From assembly GCA_021772695.1 (NCBI GenBank), contig JAJFLL010000302.1:1-8050 (forward strand): a DNA stretch of 8,050 nucleotides. Direction: 5' to 3'. Positions 7,601 through 8,050 of the stretch are shown here, one piece after another. The notes beneath the pieces were generated by a model. It was not told the DNA's origin. It did not search any database and saw only the letters and a list, made by a program, of their open reading frames with translations. The stretch is from Deltaproteobacteria bacterium (GTDB lineage Bacteria > UBA10199 > DSSB01). Each line of letters opens with the position of its first letter. Within the stretch, counting starts at the first letter, position 1. Made by a program: the position numbers and the translations under genes.

Positions 7601-8050
7601 ACTGGTAGACCGCATCGCTCCCAGTCATGCCAACGTCTTGATTGTGGGCGAATCGGGCACGGGAAAAGAATTGATCGCACAGGCCCTCCATTATCACAGC
7701 CCGAGACAGGAACGGCCATTCATTGCTGAAAATTGTGCCGCCATTGCCGAGACCTTACTCGAGAGCGAATTATTCGGTCATGTGCGTGGTGCCTTTACCG
7801 GTGCCGAAAAAGACAAACTGGGACTCTTTCACATGGCCAACGGTGGCACCTTATTCCTTGACGAAGTGGGCGAGATGTCTCTGGGGATGCAGGCCAAACT
7901 ATTGCGTGCCCTGCAAGAAGGTGAAATTCGTCAAGTCGGAGGCAAGGATTACCGAAAGGTAGACGTGCGGGTCGTCACCGCCACCAATCGAGACTTAAAG
8001 GCCATGGTAAAGGCCGGCACCTTTCGCCAAGATCTGTATTACCGCTTAAA
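4662..8050 (+). CDS. Ser/Thr protein kinase-TPR-GAF-sigma-54 AAA+ activator fusion (3' end outside window)
   Basis: One frame stays open from ATG 4662 to the right edge: 1129 codons, no stop. Residues ~7-270 are a Hanks-type kinase with all key motifs: glycine loop GEGGGG (14-19), Lys37, helix-C Glu55, HRDLKPDN (125-132), DFG (156-158), APE (180-182). Residues ~300-730 are helical repeats resembling tetratricopeptide repeats, clearest at ~470-620. A Pro-rich linker (735-748) leads to a GAF sensor domain (~757-912, with CVPL and LGLIYLDN), then a charged coiled coil (~915-960). From ~966 begins a sigma-54 activator AAA+ domain: Walker A GESGTGKE (996-1003), GAFTGA loop (1043-1048), Walker B FLDE ending at 1068, and ATNRDL. 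The window ends about halfway through that domain, so any C-terminal DNA-binding helix is unseen. The protein should hydrolyse ATP to open sigma-54 RNA polymerase promoters, gated by GAF ligand, TPR partner or phosphorylation. No transmembrane segment is evident. The start lacks a clear ribosome-binding site, but the kinase begins at the normal place after it. Confidence 0.92.
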   Translation, partial: MTWRDRFNVIKTLGEGGGGICYLVADPEQPQCLFALKTLPALGPDTKIRNAFSHECEVLEKINHPHLARLLEFSSEEDPPYYLTEYIEGSDFVSAAKDKDWNVVFTLLVQGCWALHDLHRVGIIHRDLKPDNVLVGKVHDKHTSSNEERWFLKIIDFGMALPKSEAKAQNTIGGALPYLAPEVLSRRSFDHRIDLYAWGLILYQMALGRLPFANEKSYAKYLEKCRSHQIDFSPLEKSGEIPEGFVKILRLLLAKDPEARLSDAQEVIVLLNEYEQENFPLIWQAAQALPVTPSLGQKLEDINFSQTPPEEIVAQLLEWVRQGHRDGALTWVEKLEPRFATCKDAETLQQFFGLGAHLMIQQGRLQEAAGWIEKLEKHPELQQGTNHESLILQLQLAYREGRLTDGESLYQSQKEGFGKASLERQTRWHNYGALVAQALHQFPLAAERFEAAATSAERSGRRDHAASLQANAGTMYQEQGQWKKAFENFLSAQELARALEHHSLLAHLLSNLGNLYLYFGRMQEAQQSFTESVEIARQEGLKPLMVNGLFFLSLAEEARGNWERVGRFLDEAWELAQDLGEAEPKLQALLARGYYFLWREQYAECASVGDRLKRLADRSKQEGFRIQAQWLLAKLKLAQGQIHDTSIEPALQSVVEHAKGRSLSHMLWQVLADLGDWALAQKDEKLARDYYLSALKTVEDLQLEVPEPFQKSFHRDRKKEKIRRKLETLPMETLTTPPPPKPMEAPTPHNIPFQKWLEINRRLLRQYDVQHLLEEILDLATDLTHAERGFVILSETQSLDIRAARNLEKESLATVEEQFSRTLAQEVMRSGKSKLLLDVLGDAQYSEIKSVHELSIRSALCVPLCAGNRTLGLIYLDNRFRQGLFDEGHLPLMEALADQASLALEHARLHAAAQEKIGHLEKTQDLMEEINERLEKDLSTTAQDLEAAREYMKRQSEEMGLKFKYENIIGKSDALKKVLQLVDRIAPSHANVLIVGESGTGKELIAQALHYHSPRQERPFIAENCAAIAETLLESELFGHVRGAFTGAEKDKLGLFHMANGGTLFLDEVGEMSLGMQAKLLRALQEGEIRQVGGKDYRKVDVRVVTATNRDLKAMVKAGTFRQDLYYRL

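Overview
The window is a chromosome-like segment of roughly even GC content from a Gram-negative-type bacterium. A YceI-domain protein, a periplasm-facing SGNH hydrolase and a giant Ser/Thr kinase fused to a sigma-54 activator module fit the former Deltaproteobacteria best (Bdellovibrionota, Myxococcota and relatives). This is an inference from gene content. No rRNA, tRNA or mobile element was seen to test it.

Layout, left to right. (1) Positions 1-638, plus strand: the 3' part of a gene for a secreted YceI-like protein, with a Thr/Glu/Pro-rich linker before the domain. (2) Positions 632-2137, minus strand: a membrane-anchored SGNH hydrolase that converges on gene 1 and overlaps its end by 7 bp. 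(3) Positions 2138-2223: a short divergent intergenic region with a 9-bp sequence repeated at a 12-bp step. (4) Positions 2224-4320, plus strand: a full-length EF-G paralogue. Its ribosome-facing domains look intact but its GTPase motifs are changed (NKxD to NKMN; DTPGH to DTPGI; P-loop Asp to Gly). (5) Positions 4321-4607: a stretch of about 257 nt with no convincing gene, closed by a textbook intrinsic terminator. (6) Position 4662 to the window end, plus strand: an unbroken frame of 1129 visible codons encoding kinase, TPR array, Pro-rich linker, GAF, coiled coil and sigma-54 AAA+ domain. It is cut off by the window edge inside the AAA+ domain.

No operon links these genes. Genes 1 and 2 converge, 2 and 4 diverge, and the terminator separates the EF-G-like gene from the kinase-activator gene. 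The two items most worth following are the kinase-activator fusion, which could carry a signal from kinase to sigma-54 promoter within one polypeptide, and the EF-G paralogue, whose motif changes predict altered nucleotide specificity or very weak GTP hydrolysis.
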